Shown here piece by piece: positions 1-8,855 of a stretch of DNA of 54,374 bases. Within the stretch, counting starts at the first letter, position 1. Every line of letters begins with the position of its first letter. The notes under the pieces were generated by a model. That model saw only the letters and a program-made list of their open reading frames with translations. It ran no database searches and was not told where the DNA came from. This DNA comes from Candidatus Villigracilis saccharophilus. GTDB taxonomy: Bacteria; Chloroflexota; Anaerolineae; Anaerolineales; Villigracilaceae. The stretch covers positions 1 to 54,374 of the forward strand of contig JADJNA010000025.1 of the NCBI GenBank assembly GCA_016709305.1, given 5' to 3'. The position numbers and the translations under genes were made by a program.

Positions 1-174
1 TTCAACAGATTTTTAGTGCTCTATTTAGAGCAAATCCTTGAAAACCGAGTGGTCGCATGACCAATCCACCTCTTTATTACACGGACCGCACATTTTCCCC
101 TTTGGCATCGCTCCGCGAATGCGAAGCTGATGTGACGAGCAGTATAGGGAGATTTTTCTTGCGCATAGCAAATA
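1..174. other. window edge, no gene recognised
   Basis: This stretch lies downstream of modB on its strand. A short open stretch on the minus strand carries two close cysteine pairs, but it matches no family I know. No modC-type ATPase begins here, so the third molybdate transporter subunit is not directly adjacent. Confidence 0.4.
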
Positions 175-987
175 TCACTCTTCTTCTTTATCCAATTGTT
201 TTGTGATCATCAACAAGATCACCGAAACCAAAATCAGAACAACAGACAATGCCATCGCCACGCCTAGGTTGCGCTCAAAGCCAATGTAAATGGCAATCGG
301 CATGGTTTGGGTGACGCCTTCCAGATTTCCCGCGAATAGAATCGTTGCGCCAAATTCACCGAGTGCGCGAGTCCACGTAAGGATGGCTCCGCTGGCAAGG
401 GCGCGGATGGCGATTGGGATCATGACTTCGTAAAAAAGCTGCCATTGATTTGCCCCCTCCACATAAGCAGATTCTTCGAGTTGTTTATCTACGTGAGCAA
501 AGCCGATCCGTGCCGAACGGACAAACAATGGCCCAGCGACAAATAACTGCGCCATGATGACTGCGATTGTGGTGAAGGGAATACTGATGCCGATATCATT
601 TAGGAATGAACCAAACAATCCTCTGCGCCCGAAGGCCATCAACAGTGCGAGTCCCGCCACGGAGGGGGGCAGGACGATGGGCAGATCAAGGATCAACTCC
701 AGCCATGTTTTGAATCTGAATTTCCAGCGCGCCAGCAGATAGGCTAATGGCGTCCCCAATATCACTGCAACCAATGTAGTGATGGAACTCGTGACCAGAC
801 TTAACTTACGCCTGAAACGCCTGCTTTGAAAGCGCTTCGCAAAGAAATCAGGAGCGAGGGAACGATAGATCAACGCGATTAACGGCAGCGCAAAGAAGGC
901 AAGTAGAATCAAACTGGGGAGAAGGAATATCCATTTGGAATATCCTTTTCCAAAAACTCGGCGGGAAAATTCTCGAAGTTTCTTCAT
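175..987 (-). CDS. modB: molybdate ABC transporter permease ModB
   Basis: Inner-membrane permease of a molybdate (possibly tungstate) ABC importer. The 270-aa protein has a basic N-terminus and about five or six hydrophobic segments. The EAA loop that docks the ATPase lies near residues 172-200 (EESAYVEGANQWQL), followed by TRALGEFGATILFAGN, which is typical of ModB. Length is a little over the usual 220-230 aa because of an N-terminal extension. It follows modA by about 50 bp on the same strand, so the two are probably co-transcribed. An ATPase subunit is not visible downstream before the window ends. Confidence 0.93.
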   Translation of the reverse strand: MKKLREFSRRVFGKGYSKWIFLLPSLILLAFFALPLIALIYRSLAPDFFAKRFQSRRFRRKLSLVTSSITTLVAVILGTPLAYLLARWKFRFKTWLELILDLPIVLPPSVAGLALLMAFGRRGLFGSFLNDIGISIPFTTIAVIMAQLFVAGPLFVRSARIGFAHVDKQLEESAYVEGANQWQLFYEVMIPIAIRALASGAILTWTRALGEFGATILFAGNLEGVTQTMPIAIYIGFERNLGVAMALSVVLILVSVILLMITKQLDKEEE

Positions 988-1038
988 ATGAAATAAAAGT
1001 CGCTGGATATTTTCCCGCGACTTTTATTGTACTAAAAA

Positions 1039-1851
1039 CTATTTGATTGGAGCAAATCCCCATTTGGCAAGAACAGCCTGGCCCTCTGCCGAAAGGACAT
1101 ATTCAATGAACTTCGCGGCCAGATCGGCATTTTCAGATTTAATGAGCAGCGCAATGGGATACTTGGCGATGACATTCAACTCTGCGGGGATTTCAATGGA
1201 CTTCAATTCAGGTGCGGCGACTACATCTGACATATAGACGATACCCGCATCTGCTTCGCCAAGCTGGACTTTGGCAGCTACCTGCTTGACATTGTCTTCA
1301 TTGGAGACGACGTTTGCCAAAACCTTGTCTTTGTACCCTGTTCCAAAGGAAGCATCCATCAGGTCAAGCGCCTGACGAGCATACTTGCCGACGGGAACTT
1401 CTTCCGCAGCCAAAACAATTTTGATTCCAGGATTGGCGAGGTCTTCCAGTTTTTCAAGCACAGCGGGGTTATCCACAGGCAGAATGACGACCAGCTTATT
1501 GGATAGAAATACTTGCGATACATCTGCACCAACGAAGGTACCTGTTACAAGAGTTTCCATTTCCTTGCTGCTGGCCGAGGCAAATACATCCGCAGGGGCA
1601 CCTTCTTCGATTTGAGTCCGCAGGGCTTGGGAGCCTGCAAAGTTAAAAGTCGTGGTCACATTGGGGTGGGCAGCATCAAATGCGGCGCCGATTTCAGTGA
1701 AGGCATCGGTGAGGGAGGCGGCGGCGAAAACGGTCAGGGTTTGGGGCTGTGCTTTGGTGGCAGGAGCAGTCGTCGGGGCGGATGAAGCGCCGCAGGCTGT
1801 CAAAAAGATGGAAAATAAAAGAGTCAGGGATAATTGCCGCTTTATACTCAT
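1039..1851 (-). CDS. modA: molybdate-binding lipoprotein ModA
   Basis: Extracytoplasmic solute-binding protein that captures molybdate for ModB. From the chosen ATG it is 270 aa with a short lipoprotein signal peptide ending in the lipobox LTAC (Cys about residue 20). A Thr/Ala/Pro-rich tether follows. Family motifs are present: VFAAASLTDAF, FAGSQALRTQIEEGAPADVF and GEADAGIVYMSD near the C-terminus. A longer reading from TTG (1875) adds eight residues; the ATG at 1851 is preferred because the signal peptide then starts normally. The start codon sits inside a perfect inverted repeat shared with the padR promoter region, which suggests local control by the PadR-like protein. Confidence 0.93.
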   Translation of the reverse strand: MSIKRQLSLTLLFSIFLTACGASSAPTTAPATKAQPQTLTVFAAASLTDAFTEIGAAFDAAHPNVTTTFNFAGSQALRTQIEEGAPADVFASASSKEMETLVTGTFVGADVSQVFLSNKLVVILPVDNPAVLEKLEDLANPGIKIVLAAEEVPVGKYARQALDLMDASFGTGYKDKVLANVVSNEDNVKQVAAKVQLGEADAGIVYMSDVVAAPELKSIEIPAELNVIAKYPIALLIKSENADLAAKFIEYVLSAEGQAVLAKWGFAPIK

Positions 1852-1861
1852 TGAGTGAGTA
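1845..1861. promoter_or_regulatory. candidate PadR operator at modA
   Basis: TACTC-N7-GAGTA, extended to a 7-bp palindrome ATACTCA/TGAGTAT, overlaps the modA start codon (1849-1851). The same half-sites with the same 7-bp spacing occur 2 bp upstream of the padR start. Binding by the neighbouring PadR-like protein is an inference. Confidence 0.5.
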
Positions 1862-1881
1862 TATCCCAGAAACAATGAGCT

Positions 1882-2428
1882 TTACAAGAAGTTTTTCTGG
1901 CTTTCATCCAGCCATTCGAGAGCAAACTTTAGCTGCTTCAAACGCATTTCAAGACTCATGCGGTTGTAAATCTGTTCGGCGGGCAATTCTGCGAGAGTAG
2001 CCTCAAGACGCTGAATGTGCGTGTCTGCTTCGGCGCGCTGCTGTTCGAACGCCTTCGTAATTTTTTTTGGGAAGTACTTTTGAGAAAGTACAAACGCGTG
2101 ATGAATTCCATGCGGATGGCGCGGGTGCCGCCGCCGCTGGGGCGTTTAGCCACGCCAGAAAATTTGCTCTGCCTTGGTCGGTTATGCTGAGCAACTGGCG
2201 GGATGGAAGTTTCTCCTGCGCAATTTTCTCGGTGGATACATCGCCCTGTGCTTCCAGTCGTTTCAAAATTGCGTACGCCTGACTTTGACTCAAATGCCAG
2301 ACCTGACCCAGATCCGCATTGACGGTGCGGTGCAGATCGTAGCCATGCCCCGCTTCTTTGTAGAGCAAGCCAAGCAATGCCATTTCCGGGGAGAGTGTTC
2401 CAATGTGATGGGATTTTTTATCTGTCAT
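1882..2428 (-). CDS. PadR-family transcriptional regulator (frameshifted)
   Basis: Winged-helix repressor. Residues 1-90 carry the PadR domain (SPEMALLGLLYKEAGHGYDL, then LSQSQAYAILKRLEAQG). The C-terminal helical dimerisation part is intact only when read across frames: a middle piece ends in REFITRLYF-like sequence, and the last piece reads FEQQRAEADTHIQRLEATL and ends EWLDESQKNFL before TAA at 1882-1884. Breaks lie near 2130 and near the T8 run at about 2060, so at least one is at a homopolymer. Its stop lies about 30 bp upstream of modA, so the three genes probably form one operon. Regulation of mod genes by a PadR protein rather than ModE is unusual. Confidence 0.8.
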
Positions 2429-2429
2429 A

Positions 2430-2446
2430 TACTCACCAAAAGAGTA
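2430..2446. promoter_or_regulatory. candidate PadR operator upstream of padR
   Basis: TACTC-N7-GAGTA lies immediately before the padR ATG (2428). A -10-like TATACT on the minus strand (2460-2465) would put the transcription start just upstream of this site, a position that suits autorepression. No good -35 is visible. Confidence 0.5.
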
Positions 2447-2703
2447 GTTTTATGCGGTCAGTATATCGCAAAATAATTTGTAAATGTGACAGCCACTAAA
2501 ATAAGAACCTGCCAAGTCCCCATCATCTCTGGCTAGACCGCACTTGCATTGAAGTATATTTTTACAAACAAGACAATTACTGCAATTAAGCATATAATAA
2601 ATAAAGGTTGATTGCTCATAAGCTAAAAACCTTTTTACGAGAATAACTGCCAGACTCATTTGCGCCATAATCAAGTTATCAAACCGATAGAATGGAGTCC
2701 GCC

Positions 2704-3482
2704 ATGCTTGAATACGTCAACCTTGATTTGGCTTTAGGGCTAGAGGAGTATAAAAAGCGATTACGACCATTACAGCAGCGCCTTTATGAATTAGAGCACG
2801 CGGTCTTCGACGCGAAAGTTCCAGTCATTATTGTGTTCGAGGGTTGGGCCGCCACAGGCAAGGGACGGCTGATCAGTTTGCTCGCAGAGCGATGGACCCG
2901 CGCGGCTTCCGTGTCGTCCCCATCACCCCGCCGCGCACGGCTGAGTTGCGTTACCCTTGGATGTGGCGCTTCTGGCTCAAGATTCCCGCCCGCGGGCAAA
3001 TGGTCGCGTTCGACACCTCATGGTATCGCAGAGTATTGATCGACCGTCTGAACAAGACAATCAATAAGGATGAACTGCGCGCCTCCTATCAGGACATCGC
3101 CGAATTCGAAGAAATGCTGGCCGCAGATGGAACGGTCATTCTGAAATTCTGGCTACACATCGGCGAAGAAGATCAGAAGAAACGCATCAAGAGATTGCGC
3201 AAGGATAAGTTGACCGCCTGGCAGGTGGGAGAGGAAGATGAACTTCAAAACAAGCGCTACGGAAAATATGCGGGCTATGTCGAGGATATGATTGCACGCA
3301 CAGATTCGCCTCATGCCCCCTGGACAATTGTTGAAGCAACCGATCGATATTTCATGCGCATCAAGGTTTTTGAAACCATCATCACTGCACTCGAAGCGCG
3401 TCTGGGGCTATCTCCCACTTTGGGGGCGAAAGCTAAACGTCCACGTGTAGTAAAGGAAATGAAAGGAGCTGTCAATGCTTGA
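2704..3482 (+). CDS. polyphosphate kinase 2-like phosphotransferase, first copy (frameshifted)
   Basis: PPK2-family enzyme that transfers phosphate between polyphosphate and nucleotides. The ATG at 2704 is chosen because GGAG lies six bases upstream and because the N-terminus then matches the second copy. Walker A reads FEGWAATGKG. After a one-base loss near 2890 the chain continues DPRGFRVVPITPPR, WMWRFWLKIPARGQ and FDTSWYRRVLIDR. The last motif departs from the usual FDRSWYGRVLVER seen in the next gene (R to T, G to R). Together with the next gene it mirrors the two halves of class II PPK2 (polyphosphate:AMP phosphotransferase), where two such domains are fused. Confidence 0.85.
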
Positions 3483-4182
3483 GCGACTTGATCTTACATT
3501 GGCAATGGAGCGCGATGAATACAACAAGCAGCTCAAGGCGTTGCAAGCTGAACTGCATGAGTTGGCTTTTCAAGTCTATGCACAGAAGCGGCCAGTGGTC
3601 ATCGTCTTTGAAGGAATGGATGCCTCGGGCAAGGGCGGCTCGATCAAGCGCCTGACCGAACGTATTGATCCGCGCGGCTATGTGGTCTTGCCCATCTCCG
3701 CGCCATCGGGCGAAGATAGAGAGCGTCATTACCTGTATCGTTTTTGGCGGCGCTTGCCCGAACAGGGACAGATCGCCATCTTTGACCGCTCATGGTATGG
3801 ACGCGTACTGGTCGAACGCCTCGAAGGCTTTTGCACCGAAGCAGATTGGCGCCGCGCGTATAGCGAGATCAATCAGTTTGAGCGCCAGCTCACCGACTCT
3901 GGCACAGTCGTCTTCAAATTCTGGATGCACATCAGCAAGCAGGAACAACTGCGCCGCTTCCGCGAACGCACGAAGACGAATTACAAAACATGGAAGATCA
4001 CAGATGAAGATTGGCGTAATCGCGGCAAATGGGAGGATTACATCACTGCCGCCGAAGAGATGCTGTTGAAAACGAGCACGCCCGATTCTCCCTGGACGCT
4101 GGTGGAAGCCAACGATAAATATTTTTCGCGCATCAAGTCCTTGCGCACGGTTGCAGAGAAGTTGCGGCGCGCGCTGAAGTGA
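3475..4182 (+). CDS. polyphosphate kinase 2-like phosphotransferase, second copy
   Basis: Intact 235-aa single-domain PPK2. Walker A is FEGMDASGKGG (about residues 42-52), the lid region has DPRGYVVLPISAPS, and Walker B is FDRSWYGRVLVER. All expected catalytic positions are present, unlike the first copy. Its ATG overlaps the end of the first copy by eight bases and AGGAG lies six bases upstream, so the two are translationally coupled and probably work as a pair. Whether AMP, ADP or GDP is the acceptor cannot be read from sequence alone. Confidence 0.9.
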   Translation: MLERLDLTLAMERDEYNKQLKALQAELHELAFQVYAQKRPVVIVFEGMDASGKGGSIKRLTERIDPRGYVVLPISAPSGEDRERHYLYRFWRRLPEQGQIAIFDRSWYGRVLVERLEGFCTEADWRRAYSEINQFERQLTDSGTVVFKFWMHISKQEQLRRFRERTKTNYKTWKITDEDWRNRGKWEDYITAAEEMLLKTSTPDSPWTLVEANDKYFSRIKSLRTVAEKLRRALK

Positions 4183-4248
4183 AAGATCAATAATGAGACC
4201 CGAGTAAATACTAACAATACTGATTCAATTTTCAACTCCATCACCACA

Positions 4249-4290
4249 AATCCGCCGCAAGTCCTTTGAACTTGCGGCGGATTTTCTTTC
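4249..4290. terminator. bidirectional rho-independent terminator
   Basis: Perfect 14-bp arms (4249-4262 and 4270-4283) with a 7-base loop, then a T-rich tail on the plus side and A's on the other. It separates the converging PPK2 pair and glpD. Confidence 0.88.
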
Positions 4291-4430
4291 AAAATTCCAA
4301 GCGGATGAGCCAATAGCCAGCGTAGGCAACCGCGATACGTCCAGACTGACTCTTCAGGCTCTTTCTCTTTAGGTCTCTATTGATTTGACTATTATTTTAT
4401 TTAGATTCGGTTAAGTTAGGCAGGGCTTCA

Positions 4431-6065
4431 TTACGCTGGCAATAAGAGTGTTTTTGCAGTTGATTCGATTTCCTGTTCCATTTTTGTTTTGCTCCACCCC
4501 AATTCCTTTGCGGCGATCTGTGCAACGGACGAGATAACTTCATCTCCCGGGTGACCCACCGTGCCGATGCCCGTTCTGCGGATCAAAATGTCCATCAGGG
4601 TACAAGCCATCTCTTCACGGATGGCGTACACTACCTGCGAGGACATTTCACCATCTGCGTTGAGTGGGGCGGCGAGGGATTTGTCACTGCGGGCGAGGGT
4701 CATTACTTTGGGGAGTCTTGTTCCATACATGCGAGCGAGATAGTCCACGGTGTGAACGGGGAATTCTTTGTACTCGCCTATGGCTTTTTCGATGAAGGCT
4801 TCCATGTCGGGGATTTCAGATTCAGCAAGGTATTTTTTTGCAGTAACAGATTTTGCCTTGCGTCCAAATTTCTTACCAACAGTTTTTAGCACATTCTCTG
4901 CGAGGTTGCGACTGGTGGTGTACTTTCCGCCTTCAACGGTGAGCATCCCTGCAAGCCCGTCCTCTTCGTGATCAAAGATCTCGTATTTGCGTGAGGTCTT
5001 ATACACATCCTTGGTCTGATCTTCAACGAGCGGACGCAATCCGCCATAAGCGTAGAGAACATCTGAGTAGTGAATCAGGTTCGGGTTCCCGAAAGAGGTG
5101 TTGACTTCCGCAATGTACTCCTCGATCTTTTCGCGCGTCACGCAATATTTATCAGGGTCGCCGATGTATTCGCGATCAGTCGTGCCGATTAACGTGTGTT
5201 CGCGCCACGGGATCAGATTACACGGTCTGCCTGTGGGGGTCAGCCCGCCGACAGCGGCATTGGCATTCGTGATCTTTTTCGTGATGATGTGAATGCCTTC
5301 CGAGCGGCGAATGTGTTGCGGTGCTTCATGACCGCGTGCGATGTTCAGAAGAATATCAGCCCACGGACCACCGCAATTGATGATGAGTTTTCCGCGCAGG
5401 GTATGTGTGTTGTTGCTCAACAGATCACGCACCACCACGCCGTTGATGCGTTTTCCATCACGGACGAAATCTTCCACCTTGGCGTAGTTCGACACATCCG
5501 CACCGTGCTTGACCGCCGACTTAATGAAAGCCAGTGTCAGCCGCTCGGGGTTGAGATCGGCGCAATCATAAAAAACGATCGCGCCTGTCAGCGTGTCCAT
5601 CTTAATCACAGGCTCCATCTCAACCGCTTTTTCGGTGGACAAAAAACGATGCCATGGAAGCCGCTTGCTTTTGTCCCAGGTGAAACCTTTATCGTAAGAC
5701 AGAAGATCGTAAATGATCATGCCTGGTTCAAGGATGAGTTTGCTGCGCATCTTGATATGGCTGTATAGGGGCACCAGAAACGCAAGCGGATACACAAAGT
5801 TCGGCGCAATGTTTTCAAGTGTCTTGCGTTCTCTCAAAGCCTCGCGCACCAGACCGTATTCAAAATTGGCAAGATAGCGCAATCCGCCGTGGATGAGTTT
5901 GGATGTCGCTGATGATGTACCCGCGCCAAAATCGCCTTTCTCGACGAGCGCCACGGAGTATCCCTGTGATGCGGCTTCGTATGCCACCGCCGCGCCGCTG
6001 ATGCCGCCGCCAATGACGATGATGTCGTAGGGTTTGTTGCTTGGATGTTCAAGGAATCGATTCAT
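4431..6065 (-). CDS. glpD: FAD-dependent glycerol-3-phosphate dehydrogenase
   Basis: Membrane-associated flavoenzyme that oxidises glycerol 3-phosphate to dihydroxyacetone phosphate, passing electrons to quinone. From the ATG at 6065 it is 544 aa. The Rossmann FAD site IIVIGGGISGAAVAYEAA is near residues 14-31, followed by the GlpD signature GTSSATSKLIHGGLRYL. The substrate-side motif IPWREHTLIGTTD and the C-terminal DAO_C-type domain are present. The longer frame reading upstream of 6065 is rejected because it runs through the 3' end of the maturase gene, which overlaps this start by about 17 bp. As the last gene of the operon it would feed products into lower glycolysis. Confidence 0.93.
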   Translation of the reverse strand: MNRFLEHPSNKPYDIIVIGGGISGAAVAYEAASQGYSVALVEKGDFGAGTSSATSKLIHGGLRYLANFEYGLVREALRERKTLENIAPNFVYPLAFLVPLYSHIKMRSKLILEPGMIIYDLLSYDKGFTWDKSKRLPWHRFLSTEKAVEMEPVIKMDTLTGAIVFYDCADLNPERLTLAFIKSAVKHGADVSNYAKVEDFVRDGKRINGVVVRDLLSNNTHTLRGKLIINCGGPWADILLNIARGHEAPQHIRRSEGIHIITKKITNANAAVGGLTPTGRPCNLIPWREHTLIGTTDREYIGDPDKYCVTREKIEEYIAEVNTSFGNPNLIHYSDVLYAYGGLRPLVEDQTKDVYKTSRKYEIFDHEEDGLAGMLTVEGGKYTTSRNLAENVLKTVGKKFGRKAKSVTAKKYLAESEIPDMEAFIEKAIGEYKEFPVHTVDYLARMYGTRLPKVMTLARSDKSLAAPLNADGEMSSQVVYAIREEMACTLMDILIRRTGIGTVGHPGDEVISSVAQIAAKELGWSKTKMEQEIESTAKTLLLPA

Positions 6066-7190
6066 GTTGTTTCCTTTTCCATTTGTCCGCCAAACTTTGC
6101 AGGCGCGCGTTAGCGTGAGCAAAAAAGATTTTGTAAGCTTCGCAAAAATGATTGCGCCCATCAAGCACTGGATTTCGCAGTCGGTCTTTGGTGCAGCCGC
6201 CGCGGCATTGGGTCTTCCTCTCGCAGGTGCGACAATCATCTGGCAGGTTGGATTTCAGTTGTCCGAAGCTCGTTTGCTTGCGCGAGTTGAGCAACGTTGG
6301 CAATGGCGTTTCGAGCAGGTTGCTCTGGCTTCCATTCAGGCTCCACAAAAAAATCACACGCAAACACATCACCCGTGTGCTCGATCAGCAAATACTCCCC
6401 GCACGTTTCGAGCAGCGTACACTCGGTGGGAGCAAAGCCCGCGTACTTGAAAAGGTGCGCCTCAAACCAGCGGATGGATGTGGTCGGGACTCCGTTTACA
6501 AAATCCGTGAGCCAGAGATCGAACAGACGCTTCAAAAATTCCCCATAGCTGGTCGCATCAACTGAAAAATTCGCCACGCTGTTACCTTCTGTTTCCACGC
6601 AGGGGATGAACTGCATGAAGTTGAGTCCCTGTGATTTATGAAACTCGTAGATCTCGTCGGGAAATTGCACCGAATAATTATTGACCACCGAAAGCACGTT
6701 GACTTCCACTCCATGGTCAAGCAGGAGTTTGGATGCGTCCAGCGCTTTGCTCCATGAACCATGTCCGCCGCGGTTCTTGCGATAGTGATCGTGGATGTGT
6801 TCAGGTCCATCGAGCGACAAGCCGATCAGGAAGTGATAATCGCGAAAGAACTTTGCCCATTCATTATCGACCAGTACACCGTTGGTTTGTAGTCCGTTGG
6901 AGACGGATTGCCCATGCCCATAGCGTTCCATCAAGTCCACGGCTTTGCGGTAGAACGGCAGACCCATCAAGGTTGGTTCGCCGCCCTGCCAGCCGATGGA
7001 GACTTGTGGCACGTTCTGCGACATCAACTGTTTGATCATTGCCTCAAGAACCGCATCACTCATGCGAGTGGTGCGGTTGGGGTATGACTTCAACTTATCA
7101 ATGTAGAAGCAGTAATCGCAATGCAAGTTGCAATCAGGTCCAGCGGGCTTGACCAGTACTTCGGTAATAGGGCGGCGGAAGAGTGGAAGA
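6049..7190 (-). CDS. anaerobic sulfatase-maturating radical SAM enzyme (frameshifted)
   Basis: Converts an active-site Cys (or Ser) of sulfatases to formylglycine using S-adenosylmethionine and iron-sulfur clusters. The radical SAM motif C-N-L-H-C-D-Y-C is complete only if translation starts upstream of the TTG at 7126; readable sequence LFRRPITEVLVKPAGPD precedes it without an in-frame ATG. An ATG near 7188 one base out of frame suggests a lost base there. QGGEPTLMG and LSLDGP are typical. A second break near 6325 separates the SPASM part, which reads DDCRTCERKTQCRGGCTKDR and binds two more clusters. It is co-directional with two Cys-type sulfatases, its probable clients. Confidence 0.85.
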
Positions 7191-7205
7191 TCATGGTTCG
7201 GTTAT

Positions 7206-7254
7206 AGGTCACGTCTGTGACGTGACTGTCACTGTCACGCTGAAAGCGTGACCT
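7206..7254. repeat. palindromic repeat at the 3' end of the FGGY kinase gene
   Basis: Nested inverted repeats: outer arms AGGTCACG/CGTGACCT (7206-7213, 7247-7254) with internal GTCACG...CGTGAC pairs. The FGGY stop codon (7235-7237) and its last residues VTLSA are encoded inside it, so it sits as a hairpin between the kinase and the maturase. Confidence 0.6.
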
Positions 7255-8796
7255 GCAGGTCCCGTGTTTGCGGATGGCTTCGCACTGGAAATTTTTCGGC
7301 TATATCTGCCAGATCTTTATAGAGCGGCTTGAGTTGAGAATACAGCTTGCGATAGATGCGGTTGTAGAGTTGCTCGTATAGATCGCGGTTGCGCGGAATG
7401 GGCTGAATCACTTCGCGGATGCTCGTCATGCCTGCGACTGCGGCTTCGTAGTTGGAGTAGTAGCCGAGACCAACGGCGGCGTTCATCGCCGCACCGAGCA
7501 TGCCTGTCTCATTGACGCTTGGAACTTCGACGGGCAGGTTGAACACGTCTGCGGTGATCTGCAAAGCGGTGCGACTTTGGGATCCGCCACCTGAGACGCG
7601 CAGCTTGGTGAAGGGACGACCGAGCTTGTCGGTGATGATCTTCGCACCGTCTTTCAACGCAAAGATGATGCCTTCAAGCACGGCGCGGTAGAGATGGGCA
7701 CGCGTGTGCCTGTCGGAAAAGCCGATGACTGCGCCTTTGCCGTACTCGTCGCAGTAGACTCGGTCTGGGCTCCAGTAGGGTTGGAGCATGAGTCCGTTTG
7801 AGCCAGGCGGGATGTCTTGAATCATCTCTTCAAAGAGCGACTCAGGCGAGACTCCGCGCTCGGCTGCGAGTTGGACTTCCTGATGACCGAATTGTTCTTT
7901 GAACCAACTGACCAACCAGAAGCCGCGGTCAATGGGAATCTCGGTGCAATATGTGCCAGGGACTGCGCCAGGGTAAGGTGGAAGGTAGGGCAGCAGATCA
8001 ACCGATTTGGTGCTGACGGCATTGACCGTGGCGCAGGTGCCGAAACTCAAATATCCAATGTCGGGCGTTAGCGTGCCGCTGCCGAGTACTTCGCAGGATT
8101 TATCGCACGAACCTGCCGCGAGCGGAATCCCTTCGGGATTCCTGTTTCGAGTGAGGCTTGTTTGGTGATCTGCCAATGGTTTCGCCCTGCACAACAAGAT
8201 CGGGGAGTTTGTCCTTCTCCATCGGGAAGGCGTACCAGATGATGTCGTTCTTCTTCGCCCAGCCGAAATCGTTGCGGTTGATGGGGATGTACCAAAGTTA
8301 CTGCCGTGACTCAGCGGCAACGCCTGTGAAGTTGATAATGGAAGAACCCGAAAGTAGAACGTACTTGTAGGTCTTCTCCCACGTCGGGCTGGTGTTGACA
8401 GATCCAATTCGAGAAGCATTTGCGGTTGAGTGTGTCCACGACGCCGTACAAGCCGATGGCTTTCAATCCGTATTCCAGCCAAAAAGGCGCGAACTGGATG
8501 TATCCGCCATGCGCTGATAGTGGCTTTCCTTCCCGATCCAGATTGACGTACACGCCGCGCTGGGTGGTGAGCGTCACGGCTTTGATATGCTCGCGCAGGG
8601 ACTCATTGCGGGCGAGAAGTTTCTGACTTGCTTCGCAGAATTTTTTCCAGAAATATTCAGGGTACTGTTCGTGAAATCCTGGCGCGGGGACAAAGTAGGG
8701 TTCGATGGGAATCTTGATCACGTCCACCATTGTGCCAGCCGTGTCGAAGAGAGCACAACGCACGGACTGAGTCCCACCGTCAAAGACGAGGATCAG
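7235..8796 (-). CDS. FGGY-family carbohydrate kinase (multiple frameshifts)
   Basis: Sugar or polyol kinase of the FGGY/glycerol kinase family. The N-terminal phosphate-binding motif reads LVFDGGTQSVRCALFD, but no in-frame ATG precedes it; the frame opens at a TAG near 8816, with only a CTG around 8796 or a GTG at 8763. The middle needs at least three frame changes between about 8400 and 8130 to read through. From about 8130 to the stop it is continuous, with GSCDKSCEVLG, SFGTCATVNAVS and the adenosine motif RVSGGGSQSRTALQITADV. Substrate is unknown. Co-linearity with the FAD oxidase and GlpD suggests a three-carbon or polyol-derived substrate. Confidence 0.82.
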
Positions 8797-8855
8797 GCTG
8801 CGGGCTGAGCTTGTCTAAGGTCAGAGTTTAAGTGCGAACCGGTTTTCATATCCAA

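Noticed and set aside
2450..2674. 74-codon frame with several cysteines upstream of padR
   Set aside because: No leader, unlikely composition, and it spans the probable padR promoter.
5196..5768. 190-codon open frame on the plus strand
   Set aside because: Antisense shadow of glpD, without a recognisable domain.
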